Shown: positions 1 to 8,466, numbered from the stretch's first letter. The stretch is DNA of 64,000 nt from Mycobacterium sp. ITM-2016-00316 (GCF_002968335.2 NZ_CP134398.1:2046001-2110000); one strand, 5' to 3'. Numbers and translations are program-made. Notes: generated by a model not told the origin, from the letters alone.

Positions 1-775
1 TGGTGAATCCGGTGGGATTGTGATTGTCGGGGATGACGTAAGCCAGTACCGGGGCCAGTTGGCGGATCGCGGAGTGCAGAGCGTCGAGCTCCCAGCCATT
101 CTCGTTGAGCGCCACCGGTACCGCGCGTGCCCCCGAAGTCGAGATGCAGGACAGCGCCCCGTGATAGCTGGGCTGCTCGACGAGCACCCGGTCTCCCGGC
201 TGAGTGAACGCCGCCAAGATCAGGCCGATGGCGTGTTGGGCACCGCTGGTGATCATGATCTGTGCCGGGTCGGTGGGGAGTCCACGCGCGCAATATCTTT
301 CGGCCACCGCGGTGCGCAGCGCGCAGACGCCGGTGAGTTCGTGGCCCGTTTCGGCAAGATACGGCGCGATGTCGTGGGCGGCATCGGCGAAGGCCTCCAG
401 CACGGCGGCACCCGGCGCGGACAGCGCGGCGGCGGCAAGGCTCATGGTCGGTGCGCCGGTCGCGGCGGGAATCTGCGGTCGCGGCGGTAGGGAAGCGGTG
501 CTGCGGGCGCCGCGGCGGGCATTGAGGTAGCCGTCCTCGCGCAGGGCGTTGAACGCGGCGGTGACCGTGGTCCGCGAGACCCGCAGCACATCGGCCAGCG
601 CCCGCTCACTGGGCAGCCGCGATCCCACCGGGACGCGGCCGTCGACGATGAGCAGCCGGATGGCGTCGGCCAGCCCCAGGTAGGCCGGACCAGTCAAACT
701 GGTCGTGCGCCAGTTGCCCAGTTCGCGGGCCAATAAGTCCACATCGAGCGCTCTTGTTCCCATATCGCTAGACAT
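1..775 (-). CDS. yczR: MocR/YczR-type GntR-aminotransferase regulator (partial)
   Basis: The reverse strand is open from an ATG at 775 to the window edge, giving 258 residues of a longer protein; the C-terminal half is missing. The N-terminus (about residues 25-95) is a GntR winged helix, with the stretch PVGSRLPSERALADVLRVSR followed by TTVTAAFNALREDGYL. After a linker comes the start of a fold-type I aminotransferase domain with GAQHAIGLIL and the N-H-N-P-T-G motif near the edge. That architecture defines MocR regulators, which normally bind PLP and often control a neighbouring membrane protein. The divergent yczE-like gene fits the known YczR-YczE pairing. A second in-frame ATG lies at 763. 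The ligand is not evident. Confidence 0.9.
   Translation of the reverse strand, partial: MSSDMGTRALDVDLLARELGNWRTTSLTGPAYLGLADAIRLLIVDGRVPVGSRLPSERALADVLRVSRTTVTAAFNALREDGYLNARRGARSTASLPPRPQIPAATGAPTMSLAAAALSAPGAAVLEAFADAAHDIAPYLAETGHELTGVCALRTAVAERYCARGLPTDPAQIMITSGAQHAIGLILAAFTQPGDRVLVEQPSYHGALSCISTSGARAVPVALNENGWELDALHSAIRQLAPVLAYVIPDNHNPTGFT
697..715. promoter_or_regulatory. Inverted repeat near the yczR start, candidate operator
   Basis: AACTGG, seven bases, then CCAGTT form a perfect inverted repeat inside the first codons of yczR. A further CAACTGGC lies at 792-799 in the yczR/yczE gap. MocR regulators usually recognise repeated half-sites around divergent promoters, so these could be autoregulatory sites. 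This rests only on symmetry and position. Confidence 0.3.
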
Positions 776-837
776 TGAGGCCAGTATCCGCCAACTGGCT
801 ATTGATTGGCAAGCCACATGACCATGATCATCGAGTC

Positions 838-981
838 ATGAGGAAGAACTGGATATCTCGAGTGGCGGGGAAGTACCGGCGGTCCGGCACCTACAACAGT
901 CGTGCCATCGACAGCGCCGATGCCCGCCGGGTGCACGGCGAACTGGACGCGATCCGCGCCCGCTTCCCCGACCACGCATGA
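838..981 (+). CDS. Small ORF coupled to yczE (47 aa)
   Basis: A 47-codon reading frame begins with an ATG at 838 and ends in a TGA that overlaps the yczE start codon by four bases (ATGA). The product is basic at its N-terminus (MRKNWISRVAGKYRR) and ends in a charged helix-like stretch (ADARRVHGELDAIRARF). There is no signal peptide or membrane segment. The overlap suggests translational coupling with yczE. It may be a real small protein or only a coupling leader; I do not recognise the family. No strong Shine-Dalgarno is visible. ATGATCAT, a small palindrome, lies just upstream at 824-831. Confidence 0.5.
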   Translation: MRKNWISRVAGKYRRSGTYNSRAIDSADARRVHGELDAIRARFPDHA

Positions 982-1745
982 CCACCAGACTGACCCGCGG
1001 AGCTGAATCAACTCCCCGGGTCGCTGCGCTCCTGCCCGCCGGACTACTCCTGTCAGGCCTGACCGGCTACGGCTTCTCCATGGCCATGATGGTCCAGGCC
1101 GGACTCGGACTGGACCCGTGGGATGTCTTTCACCAGGGCCTGAGCCGGCACACCGGGATGACCATCGGCCTCGCCTCGGCGGTGGTCGGGGTGGTGGTGT
1201 TGCTGGCCTGGATCCCGCTGCGCAACCGTCCGGGCATCGGCACCATCGCCAACGTCATCGTCATCGCGGTCACCGTCGACATCGGTATCGCCGTGCTGCC
1301 CGCCCCCGACGACATCGGGCTGCGGGTCCCGATGATGCTGGGCGCGGTGCTGCTGAACGCCGTCAGCACCGTGCTCTACATCGGTGCCGGGCTCGGCCCC
1401 GGCCCTCGTGACGGACTGATGACCGGACTGGTGGCGCGCACCGGGCTGTCGGTGCGGCTGGTCCGCACCCTCATCGAGGCCACCGTGCTGACCGCGGGGT
1501 GGCTGCTCGGCGGCACCGTCGGTGTCGGGACGGTCATCTACGCGTTCGGGATCGGCCCACTGGTGCAACTGATCCTGCGGTACATGCCGCGGCGGCTGCT
1601 CTTCCACGACTTCGGCGCAGCCGGGCGAGCGGAGCGACGGGAAGAGGCACCGGGCGGTGGTGGGCGGCGCCGTGTGGCCGGGGGCGACGACACTACGATG
1701 AGCGGGTGCCAGCAGACGAGCCCGTTGCAGACCCCGACCTGCTGA
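978..1745 (+). CDS. yczE: YczE/YyaS/YitT-family integral membrane protein
   Basis: A 255-residue membrane protein. Several hydrophobic spans are visible, including VAALLPAGLLLSGLTGYGF at the N-terminus, GLASAVVGVVVLLAWIPL, ANVIVIAVTVDIGIAVL and MMLGAVLLNAVSTVLYIGAGL. The motifs GLDPWDVFHQGL and GPRDGLMTGL are typical of YczE proteins. The family has no proven transport substrate; MocR-YczE pairs are linked to vitamin B6 or amine homeostasis only by association. The last 40 or so residues, after the LLFHDF stretch, are Gly/Arg-rich and overlap the next gene by 40 bases, so the C-terminus looks like read-through beyond the usual domain of about 210 residues. Confidence 0.82.
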   Translation: MTTRLTRGAESTPRVAALLPAGLLLSGLTGYGFSMAMMVQAGLGLDPWDVFHQGLSRHTGMTIGLASAVVGVVVLLAWIPLRNRPGIGTIANVIVIAVTVDIGIAVLPAPDDIGLRVPMMLGAVLLNAVSTVLYIGAGLGPGPRDGLMTGLVARTGLSVRLVRTLIEATVLTAGWLLGGTVGVGTVIYAFGIGPLVQLILRYMPRRLLFHDFGAAGRAERREEAPGGGGRRRVAGGDDTTMSGCQQTSPLQTPTC

Positions 1746-2545
1746 TCGATTTTGCCAAGGTCACCCTGCGCCGTGGGGGTAAGACGCTGGTCGGGCCCAT
1801 CAACTGGGCCGTCGAACTCGACGAGCGCTGGGTGGTGATCGGTCCGAACGGGGCGGGCAAGACCTCACTGCTGAGGATGGCTGCCGCCATCGAGCACCCG
1901 TCCTCGGGCACCGCGTTCGTGCTCGGCGAGCGACTCGGGCGCACCGACATGTCAGAGCTGCGGTCCCGGGTCGGGCTGAGCAGTTCGGCGCTGAGCCAAC
2001 GGATTCCCGACGACGAGATCGTCCGTGACCTGGTGGTGTCGGCCGGGTACGCGGTGCTGGGCCGCTGGCGGGAAAAGTACGACGACGTCGACTACGAGCA
2101 GGCCGTCGACATGCTGGAAAGCCTGGGCGCCGAGCATCTGGCCGAACGCACCTACGGCACGCTGTCCGAGGGGGAGCGCAAACGGGTGCTGATCGCCCGC
2201 TCGCTGATGACCGATCCGGAACTGCTGCTGCTCGACGAGCCCGCCGCCGGACTGGACCTCGGCGGCCGCGAGGAACTGGTCTCCCGGTTGGCCGATCTGG
2301 CCGCCGACCCCGACGCACCGGCCATCGTGCTGGTCACCCACCACGTCGAGGAGATCCCGCCCGGGTTCAGCCACTGCCTGCTGCTCTCGGAGGGCAGCGT
2401 GGTCGGTGCCGGGCTGCTGACCGATGTGCTGACCGCGGAGAATCTGTCCACGGCGTTCGGGCAGTCGATCGCGCTGGACTACATCGACGGCCGGTATTTC
2501 GCGCGGCGCACCCGTAGCCGCGCTGCGCACAGGAGGCGAGCATGA
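1706..2545 (+). CDS. ABC transporter ATP-binding protein (Rv3041c-like)
   Basis: A 279-residue single nucleotide-binding domain. The Walker A motif GPNGAGKT is at 46-53, the signature LSEGE at 153-157, Walker B LLLLDEP at 173-179, and the H-loop histidine in LVTHH near 212. The GTG start at 1706 is chosen because a -10 hexamer, TACGAT, ends six bases before it, consistent with a leaderless mRNA; upstream codons in the same frame belong to yczE sequence. No permease gene is adjacent. The Nudix gene overlaps its stop by four bases. M. tuberculosis Rv3041c has the same neighbours. Its role as an importer, exporter or soluble ABC protein is unresolved. Confidence 0.88.
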   Translation: MPADEPVADPDLLIDFAKVTLRRGGKTLVGPINWAVELDERWVVIGPNGAGKTSLLRMAAAIEHPSSGTAFVLGERLGRTDMSELRSRVGLSSSALSQRIPDDEIVRDLVVSAGYAVLGRWREKYDDVDYEQAVDMLESLGAEHLAERTYGTLSEGERKRVLIARSLMTDPELLLLDEPAAGLDLGGREELVSRLADLAADPDAPAIVLVTHHVEEIPPGFSHCLLLSEGSVVGAGLLTDVLTAENLSTAFGQSIALDYIDGRYFARRTRSRAAHRRRA

Positions 2546-3384
2546 CCGACACTGCTGACCCGTTGGTGCCCCGGCCCGCCTCCACGGTGATGCTGCTGCG
2601 CGATCAGGGCACCCCGGACTCACTGGAGATCTTCCTGATGCGCAGGCACTCGGCGATGGACTTCGTCGCGGGGGTGATGGTGTTCCCCGGCGGCGGCGTC
2701 GACGAGCGCGATCGGGGAACCAACATTTCCTGGTACGGCCCCGAACCCACCTGGTGGGCCGAACGCCTCAACGTCGATGTCGACCTGGCCGAGGCCCTGG
2801 TGTGCGCCGCGGCCCGGGAGACCTTCGAGGAGTCGGGTGTGCTGTTCGCCGGGGCCGCCGACGACTCCGACATCCTCGTCGACGACGCATCGGTGTACCG
2901 CGAGCAGCGCGCGGCGCTGGCCAACAACTCGCTGTCCTTCGCGGACTTCCTGCGCGCCGAGAAGCTGGTCCTGCGCGCCGATCTGCTGCGGCCGTGGGCC
3001 AACTGGGTCACCCCCAAGGAGGAGCGCACCCGCCGCTACGACACGTATTTCTTCGTCGGCGCCATTCCGGACGGCCAACTCGCCGATGGGGAGAACACCG
3101 AGAGCGACCGTGCGTTCTGGTCCACCCCGCAGGCCGCGCTCGACGAGTTCGCCGAGGGCCGGTCCTTCCTGCTGCCGCCCACCTGGTCACAGCTCGACTC
3201 GGTCAACGGACGCAGCGTGGCCGACGTCCTCGCCACCGAACGCCGGATCGTGGCGATGGAGCCGAGCCTGAGCGCGGACAAGGGGACCGGCGACTGGGAC
3301 ATCGAGTTCTTCGACGGCGCCCGCTACAACGAGGCCCGCAACCGGCGCGCCCCGGACGGCTACCGGGGCGCGAAAAGCACATGA
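2542..3384 (+). CDS. Nudix hydrolase (Rv3040c-like)
   Basis: A 280-residue protein in the Nudix superfamily, which hydrolyses nucleoside diphosphates linked to another moiety, or acyl-CoA in some branches. [10 protein letters not shown] is at 48-57 and the catalytic helix RETFEESGV at 92-100. The spacing between the leading glycines and the REXXEE helix is longer than the canonical 23-residue box, an arrangement seen in CoA/NUDT19-like members. The protein overlaps the ABC gene at its start and the enoyl-CoA hydratase gene at its end (ATGA both times). The neighbouring crotonase makes a CoA-ester substrate plausible, but that is inference. Confidence 0.85.
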   Translation: MTDTADPLVPRPASTVMLLRDQGTPDSLEIFLMRRHSAMDFVAGVMVFPGGGVDERDRGTNISWYGPEPTWWAERLNVDVDLAEALVCAAARETFEESGVLFAGAADDSDILVDDASVYREQRAALANNSLSFADFLRAEKLVLRADLLRPWANWVTPKEERTRRYDTYFFVGAIPDGQLADGENTESDRAFWSTPQAALDEFAEGRSFLLPPTWSQLDSVNGRSVADVLATERRIVAMEPSLSADKGTGDWDIEFFDGARYNEARNRRAPDGYRGAKST

Positions 3385-4190
3385 GCGAATTCGTCGGCAC
3401 CGCGAGCGGCGGTGAATTCGTCGCCACCGCGAGCAGCGGTGAATTCGTCACCGCCGTCGTCACCGAGGGGATCGGCACCCTGGTGCTGTCCCGACCGCCC
3501 AGCAACGCGCTGACCCGGCAGATGTACCGCGAGATCGAGGCGGTGGCCGCTGGCCTCGGCGGCCGCGACGATGTCGGCGCCGTGATCGTGTTCGGCGGCC
3601 ACGAGGTCTTCAGTGCCGGGGACGACGTGTCGGAGCTGCGCCGTCTCGGCGCCGCCGATGCCGAGAGCGTCACCGCGGCCTGCCGGGCCGCGCTGGACGC
3701 GGTCGCGGCCATCCCGAAGCCGACCGTGGCCGCGGTCACCGGCTACGCGCTGGGTTCCGGGCTGGCACTCGCCCTGGCCGCGGACTGGCGGATCTCCGGG
3801 GACAACATCAAGGTGGGCGTCACCGAGGTGCTCGCCGGGCTGCTGCCCGCCGCCGGGGCCGACCGGCTGGTCGCTACCGTCGGCGCCGCCCGGGCCAAGG
3901 AGCTGGTGTTCAGCGGCCGGTTCGTCGGCGCCGACGAGGCCCTGGCCCTCGGTCTGGTCGACGAGCTGGTGGCCCCGGACGGTGTCTACGACGCCGCGCT
4001 GAGCTGGGCGCGCCGGCACGCCGAGGCGCCCGGATACGTGCTCGCCGGAGCCAAGGCAATGATCAATGCCGCCGGTGCTGTGCCCAATGTCGCTGGTGCG
4101 GTGCCCAATGTCGCTGGTGCGGTGGTCGACGTCCCAGGTGAAGGGGTACGCCGCTACGTCGAGGTCTTCGAGGCGACCATCGGCAGTTAG
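3381..4190 (+). CDS. echA17: Enoyl-CoA hydratase/isomerase family protein (EchA17-like)
   Basis: A 269-residue crotonase-fold protein. [13 protein letters not shown] opens the fold, [10 protein letters not shown] supplies the oxyanion segment, and [18 protein letters not shown] and [18 protein letters not shown] follow. In hydratases the first of these usually reads GGG-x-E-L and supplies a catalytic Glu. Here that position is Leu, while the second Glu (VTEVL) is kept. Activity may therefore differ from simple hydration. Position in the Rv3041c-Rv3037c order supports EchA17. Two in-frame tandem repeats, one at each end, lengthen the protein. The start overlaps the Nudix stop by four bases. 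An alternative start downstream of the N-terminal repeat is possible. Confidence 0.85.
   Translation: MSEFVGTASGGEFVATASSGEFVTAVVTEGIGTLVLSRPPSNALTRQMYREIEAVAAGLGGRDDVGAVIVFGGHEVFSAGDDVSELRRLGAADAESVTAACRAALDAVAAIPKPTVAAVTGYALGSGLALALAADWRISGDNIKVGVTEVLAGLLPAAGADRLVATVGAARAKELVFSGRFVGADEALALGLVDELVAPDGVYDAALSWARRHAEAPGYVLAGAKAMINAAGAVPNVAGAVPNVAGAVVDVPGEGVRRYVEVFEATIGS
3387..3455 (+). repeat. 27-bp tandem repeat, 2.5 copies
   Basis: Two 27-base units begin with GAATTCGTC at 3387 and 3414, and a partial third begins at 3441. The units differ at two positions. They encode copies of EFV-G/A-TAS-G/S-SG, in frame at the N-terminus of the EchA17-like protein, and extend the protein ahead of the crotonase core. 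Confidence 0.9.
4071..4133 (+). repeat. 21-bp tandem repeat, about 3 copies
   Basis: Units of GCTGGTGCGGTGCCCAATGTC start at 4071, 4092 and 4113. The first differs at two bases and the third is degenerate in its last third. They encode AGAVPNV repeated in frame near the C-terminus of the EchA17-like protein, where the crotonase trimerisation helices would normally continue. Confidence 0.9.
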
Positions 4191-4199
4191 GCTGCCCAT

Positions 4200-5198
4200 A
4201 TGACGAGCACGGACCATACGCCCCACGTCGACGCCGACGCGGAGCTCACACCGAATCCGCACGCCACCGCCGAGCAGGTCGAAGCCGCGCTGAAGGACAC
4301 CAAGCTGGCCCAGATCCTCTATCACGACTGGGAAGCCGAGACCTACGACGACAAGTGGTCGATCTCCTATGACCAGCGCTGCATCGACTACGCGCGCGGT
4401 CGCTTCGACGCCATCGTCCCCGACGAGGTGCAGCGCGAACTGCCCTACGACCGGGCGCTCGAGCTGGGCTGCGGCACCGGATTCTTCCTGCTCAACCTGA
4501 TCCAGGCCGGGGTGGCCCGGCGCGGCTCGGTCACCGACCTGTCCCCGGGCATGGTCAAGGTCGCCACCCGCAACGGGCAGGGCCTGGGACTCGATATCGA
4601 CGGCAAGGTCGCCGACGCCGAGGGCATCCCCTATGAGGACAACACCTTCGACCTGGTGGTCGGTCACGCCGTGCTGCACCACATCCCCGATGTGGAGAAG
4701 TCGCTGCGCGAGGTGGTGCGCATCCTCAAGCCGGGTGGCCGCTTCGTCTTCGCCGGCGAACCCACCAGTGCCGGCAACGTCTACGCCCGCAACCTGTCCA
4801 CCCTGACCTGGCGGCTGTCCACCAACATCACCAAGCTGCCCGGCCTGGAGGGCTGGCGGCGTCCGCAGGAGGAACTCGACGAGTCCTCGCGTGCCGCGGC
4901 CCTGGAAGCCGTCGTGGACCTGCACACCTTCGATCCCGAGGATCTGGAGCGGATGGCGGCCAATGCCGGCGCCGTCGAGGTGGCCACCGCCAGCGAAGAA
5001 TTCACCGCCGCGATGCTGGGCTGGCCGATCCGCACCTTCGAGGCCTCGGTGCCTCCGGGCCGGTTGGGCTGGGGCTGGGCCAAATTCGCGTTCAACAGCT
5101 GGACGACGCTGAGCTGGGTGGACGCCAACGTGTGGCGCCGGGTCGTGCCCAAGGGCTGGTTCTACAACGTGATGGTCACCGGGGTCAAGCCGTCCTGA
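4200..5198 (+). CDS. Class I SAM-dependent methyltransferase (Rv3038c-like)
   Basis: A 332-residue Methyltransf_11-type enzyme. Motif I, ELGCGTG, is at 88-94. It is followed by VTDLSPGMVKVA (motif II region), GHAVLHHIPDVE and LREVVRILKPGGRFVF (motif post-I/III). The C-terminal 120 residues are less conserved and may bind the substrate. A -10 box TAGGCT at 4188-4193, six bases before the ATG, suggests its own leaderless transcript. It sits between echA17 and the next methyltransferase-like gene, as in M. tuberculosis. The acceptor substrate is not apparent. Confidence 0.86.
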   Translation: MTSTDHTPHVDADAELTPNPHATAEQVEAALKDTKLAQILYHDWEAETYDDKWSISYDQRCIDYARGRFDAIVPDEVQRELPYDRALELGCGTGFFLLNLIQAGVARRGSVTDLSPGMVKVATRNGQGLGLDIDGKVADAEGIPYEDNTFDLVVGHAVLHHIPDVEKSLREVVRILKPGGRFVFAGEPTSAGNVYARNLSTLTWRLSTNITKLPGLEGWRRPQEELDESSRAAALEAVVDLHTFDPEDLERMAANAGAVEVATASEEFTAAMLGWPIRTFEASVPPGRLGWGWAKFAFNSWTTLSWVDANVWRRVVPKGWFYNVMVTGVKPS

Positions 5199-5225
5199 CG
5201 GCGGGCAGGAGCGAAGCGACACAGG

Positions 5226-6395
5226 GTGGCAGTCCAGTTCGCCGTCGCCGACGTCGCCTACCTGTGTGGCGACGACGGTCGGCGAGCGCTGGCCGAGGTG
5301 GCCGGTCTGGGGCTGAGCGGCGCCGGTCAGGTCGCCGATATCGCCTCGGTGCGAACACATTTCGGTGAGCGCACCGCGGTGCTCGTGGAGACGACACTGC
5401 TGCGCCGCAAGGCGGCGGCCAAGTTCGGCGATCCGTCGTCGTGGCTGTTCACCGACGATGCGCTGCAGCAGGCCACCGCGGCCGCGGTCGCCGTGCACCG
5501 GGCCCGCCGGCTCACCGGCGCGCGGGTGCACGACGTGACCTGCTCGGTCGGTGCCGAACTCGCCGCGTTGCGTCCGGTCGCCGGGCAGTTGCTGGGCAGT
5601 GATCTGGACCCGGTGCGACTGGCCATGGCGCGCAACAACGTTCCCGATGTCGCGGTGTGCCGCGCCGATGCGCTGCGCCCGGTCACCCGTGACACCGTGG
5701 TGCTGGCCGACCCGGGCCGGCGCAGCGGCGGGCGGCGCCGTTTCGATCCGCGCGCCTACACCCCGCCGCTGGACGAGTTGTTCGACGCCTACCGCGGACG
5801 CGATCTGGTCGTGAAGTGCGCGCCCGGAATCGATTTCGATCAGCTCTCCGAGCTCGGTTTCCACGGCGAGGTCGAGGTGTGCTCGCTGGGCGGCAGCGTA
5901 CGTGAGGCCTGCCTGTGGCCGGCAGGTCTGGCGACACCGGGTGTGCGCCGCCGCGCCACCCTGCTGGACCGCGGTGAGCAGCTCACCGATGCGGATCCCG
6001 ACGAATGCACCGTCGCCCCGGCGGGGCGCTGGATCGTCGATCCCGATGGTGCGGTGGTGCGCGCCGGTTTGGTGCGCCAGTACGGCACCCGGTACGGGTT
6101 GTGGCAGCTCGACCCCGACATCGCGTATCTGTCCGGTGACGAACTCCCGGACGGGGTAAGGGGTTTCGAGGTGCTCGGCGAGATCGGTTTCGACGAGAAG
6201 CGGCTGCGCCGCGAACTGACGGCCCGCGACGGTGGTGCGCTCGAAATCCTGGTGCGCGGTCTGGACGTGGATCCCGACGCCCTGCGGCGTCGGCTGAAGT
6301 TGCGCGGCGCGACGCCGCACTCGGTGGTCATCACCCGCATCGGCACCGGTGCGGCCGGCCGTGCGGTGGCATTCATTTGTCGGCCGTCCCGATAG
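5226..6395 (+). CDS. THUMP-like methyltransferase-fold protein (Rv3037c-like)
   Basis: A 389-residue protein with a Rossmann methyltransferase core around VHDVTCSVGAELAAL and GSDLDPVRLAMARNN, followed by VLADPGRRSGGRR, which resembles the DP-x-R/NPPY motif IV region of nucleic-acid methyltransferases. The C-terminal part (from about residue 240) matches what databases call a THUMP-like domain. M. tuberculosis Rv3037c holds this position and has been listed with the methylglucose lipopolysaccharide gene set, but the fold looks more like an RNA/DNA methyltransferase. The GTG start follows the previous stop by 27 bases. Substrate unknown. Confidence 0.8.
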   Translation: MAVQFAVADVAYLCGDDGRRALAEVAGLGLSGAGQVADIASVRTHFGERTAVLVETTLLRRKAAAKFGDPSSWLFTDDALQQATAAAVAVHRARRLTGARVHDVTCSVGAELAALRPVAGQLLGSDLDPVRLAMARNNVPDVAVCRADALRPVTRDTVVLADPGRRSGGRRRFDPRAYTPPLDELFDAYRGRDLVVKCAPGIDFDQLSELGFHGEVEVCSLGGSVREACLWPAGLATPGVRRRATLLDRGEQLTDADPDECTVAPAGRWIVDPDGAVVRAGLVRQYGTRYGLWQLDPDIAYLSGDELPDGVRGFEVLGEIGFDEKRLRRELTARDGGALEILVRGLDVDPDALRRRLKLRGATPHSVVITRIGTGAAGRAVAFICRPSR

Positions 6396-6459
6396 CGCCA
6401 CAGGTACCCTGGCGGGCAGCGGCGCCTGTGCCGCTCCCGGTTCTTGGAGGATCCCCCAG

Positions 6460-7164
6460 ATGCGCGTACCCACCGTTGCCGTATCGGTGCTGGCCGCGGC
6501 CGCCACCGCCCTCTCGGGTCTTGCGGGTGCCGCGACGGCGTCGGCCGCGCCGCCCAAATGCGAAGACGTGGGCGCCACCCCCGGACCGGGATTCACCTGT
6601 CAGATCCAGCAGACCGATCCGGCCTACACGCTCAACATCAACTTCCCGTCCGATTTCCCGGACCAGAAGGCGGTCATCGACTACGTCAAGCAGACCCGCG
6701 ACGGATTCCTGAATGTGGCCAAGATGCCCGACTTCCGCGCGATGCCTTACGAGTTGGACACCACCTCGGCGCAGTACAGCTCCGCGGTACCGCCGCGCGG
6801 TACGCAATCGGTGGTGTTCACCACCTACCAGAACGTCGGGGGCGCGCACCCGCAGACCTTCTACAAGGCGTTCAGCTGGGATCAGGCCTACCGCAAACCG
6901 ATCACCTTCGAGAATCTGTTCCGCGCGGGCACCGACCCGTTGCCGGTGATCTTCCCGGTGGTGCAGGCCGACCTGGCCAGGCAGTCCGGCATGCCGGACC
7001 CGGTGTTGCCCGAATCCGGTCTGGACCCGGTCAACTACCAGAACTTCGCCATCACCGACGATGCGGTGATCTTCTTCTTCGGTCAGGGCGAACTGTTGCC
7101 GGAAGCGGCCGGAGCCGTCCAGGTATCGGTGCCGCGGGCGACCGTCGCCCCGCTGCTCGCCTGA
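6460..7164 (+). CDS. Secreted TB22.2-like protein (Rv3036c-like, RsiV/DUF3298-type)
   Basis: A 234-residue exported protein. The ATG at 6460 is preceded by a good ribosome site (GGAGG at 6446-6450). Residues 1-30 form a Sec signal peptide ending at ASA-APP. The mature part begins with Cys-containing PPKCEDVGATPG and FTCQIQQ, followed by a fold like the DUF3298/RsiV domain (VFTTYQNVGGAHPQT, DDAVIFFFGQGELLPEAAG). M. tuberculosis Rv3036c is a culture-filtrate antigen; an esterase activity has been reported for it, as I recall. It ends 12 bases from the convergent lipoprotein gene. Confidence 0.85.
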   Translation: MRVPTVAVSVLAAAATALSGLAGAATASAAPPKCEDVGATPGPGFTCQIQQTDPAYTLNINFPSDFPDQKAVIDYVKQTRDGFLNVAKMPDFRAMPYELDTTSAQYSSAVPPRGTQSVVFTTYQNVGGAHPQTFYKAFSWDQAYRKPITFENLFRAGTDPLPVIFPVVQADLARQSGMPDPVLPESGLDPVNYQNFAITDDAVIFFFGQGELLPEAAGAVQVSVPRATVAPLLA

Positions 7165-7176
7165 TCCCCGCGAAGG

Positions 7177-8466
7177 CTAAGGGGGCGCGAACCCGTAGAC
7201 CTGGCCGTCGCTGGTCGCGGCCACCACCCGGCCGTCATGGCCGATCGAGACCCCGACCGGCGCGCCGGTGGCATCGGGCAGCGGATAGCGGTTGACGGTG
7301 CCGCCCTCGATGGGGTCGAACACCAGCAGCGCCTGCCCCCGCTCGCCGTCGCGGACCACCGTGTAGCCGATGTCCTCACCGGCTCGGCTCGACGTCGACA
7401 GCGGCTCCACATCCGCACGTGTCCAGACGATCTCACCGGTATCGGTGATACCGGTCAGCTGTGCGCCGGGGCCGCCGCCGGCAACGATGACGCCCTCGGC
7501 GGACACCGAGGGCGGCGTCTGCGGCTGATACCCGAGCTCCACCGACCATTTCGGGGTGCCGTCGGCGGTGTCGAGGGCCCACAACCGTCCGTCGCGGCCG
7601 TTGACGTAGGCGGTGGTGCCGTCGGCGGACAGCGCCGGGCTGGCGAGGGGACCCCCGCCGACCGCCTCGCTGGTCCACTCGCGGCTCAGGATCGGGGTCT
7701 GGTCCGGTCGGTACCGCAGGCCGACGAGCACGGGGGCCTGCGCGCCCGGCTCCCACAGCCCGACCACCACGATCCCGGTCTGCGCACCGAACGCGGGTGC
7801 GGCCGAGATCGGGCATTCCCGGCGGGACGCCGCGCAGTCGGCGAGACCGCGATCGGAGTCGGTGGGATCCACCCCGGCCACCAGATCCAGCGACGTGCCC
7901 ACGACGGTGCCCTTGTGCGCGTCGAATACCAGCACCTGACCCAGATGGGTCAGGACGAGCAACTGGCCCGGCGACAGCAGCCGCGGCGTGGTCGGCATCC
8001 CGATCACCGGCTGACGCCACCGGATCCACTGGGTGGGCGGGTAGGACATTATGGCGCCGGGCTGGCCGATGTAGAGATTGTCGAAATCGTCGAACAGCGG
8101 GCTGGACAACGCGCCGCCCTGCCACAACCGGGTGCACCAGCGCTGGCGGGCGTTGTTGTCGGTCTCCCAGACCATCAGCGAGCACCCGGCGGGGGTCTGG
8201 CCGTTGACGGCGAGATAGCTGCCTGATCCCAGCGCGGCCTGGGCGCCGAGCTCGCCCTTGACCGAGCGTTCCCAGTCCGGCGCGAGCGCCTGCGCCCCGT
8301 CGATGGGCCGGTAGCTGCTGTTGGCGGCGTCGGCGTACTGGGCCGCCCACCCGATCGACGGGTGGGCCTCGACCCACGAATCGGTGTTTGCGCAGGAACT
8401 GACGGTCAGCGCCGCGATTCCCAGCACGGCAGCAAGCCGGCGCACAGTTCCTCCTCGAGCAGGCAT
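7177..8466 (-). CDS. PQQ-type beta-propeller lipoprotein (Rv3035-like)
   Basis: A 429-residue exported protein. The N-terminus has an Arg pair, a hydrophobic stretch and a lipobox VSSC with the lipidated Cys at residue 25. The rest is a repeated beta-propeller: DGRLWALDTADGTPKWSVELG, shortened here to its WALD/G-T-P-K-W core, is the classic PQQ-blade motif, with similar blades around VLVFDAHKGTVVG and GQVYGFAPP. Such propellers usually act as scaffolds on the outer face of the membrane. A TAGTCT -10 box nine bases before the ATG supports the chosen start. The gene is divergent from the acyltransferase and convergent with the TB22.2-like gene. Confidence 0.85.
   Translation of the reverse strand: MPARGGTVRRLAAVLGIAALTVSSCANTDSWVEAHPSIGWAAQYADAANSSYRPIDGAQALAPDWERSVKGELGAQAALGSGSYLAVNGQTPAGCSLMVWETDNNARQRWCTRLWQGGALSSPLFDDFDNLYIGQPGAIMSYPPTQWIRWRQPVIGMPTTPRLLSPGQLLVLTHLGQVLVFDAHKGTVVGTSLDLVAGVDPTDSDRGLADCAASRRECPISAAPAFGAQTGIVVVGLWEPGAQAPVLVGLRYRPDQTPILSREWTSEAVGGGPLASPALSADGTTAYVNGRDGRLWALDTADGTPKWSVELGYQPQTPPSVSAEGVIVAGGGPGAQLTGITDTGEIVWTRADVEPLSTSSRAGEDIGYTVVRDGERGQALLVFDPIEGGTVNRYPLPDATGAPVGVSIGHDGRVVAATSDGQVYGFAPP

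Noticed and set aside
20..490. Plus-strand ORFs at the left edge
   Set aside because: They are antisense to the MocR regulator, whose GntR and aminotransferase motifs on the minus strand are clear.
3360..6596. 1078-codon open frame on the minus strand
   Set aside because: It lies opposite the EchA17-like gene and two methyltransferases that show clear family motifs. The antisense product is His/Arg/Gly-rich without domains, as expected from third-position GC bias.
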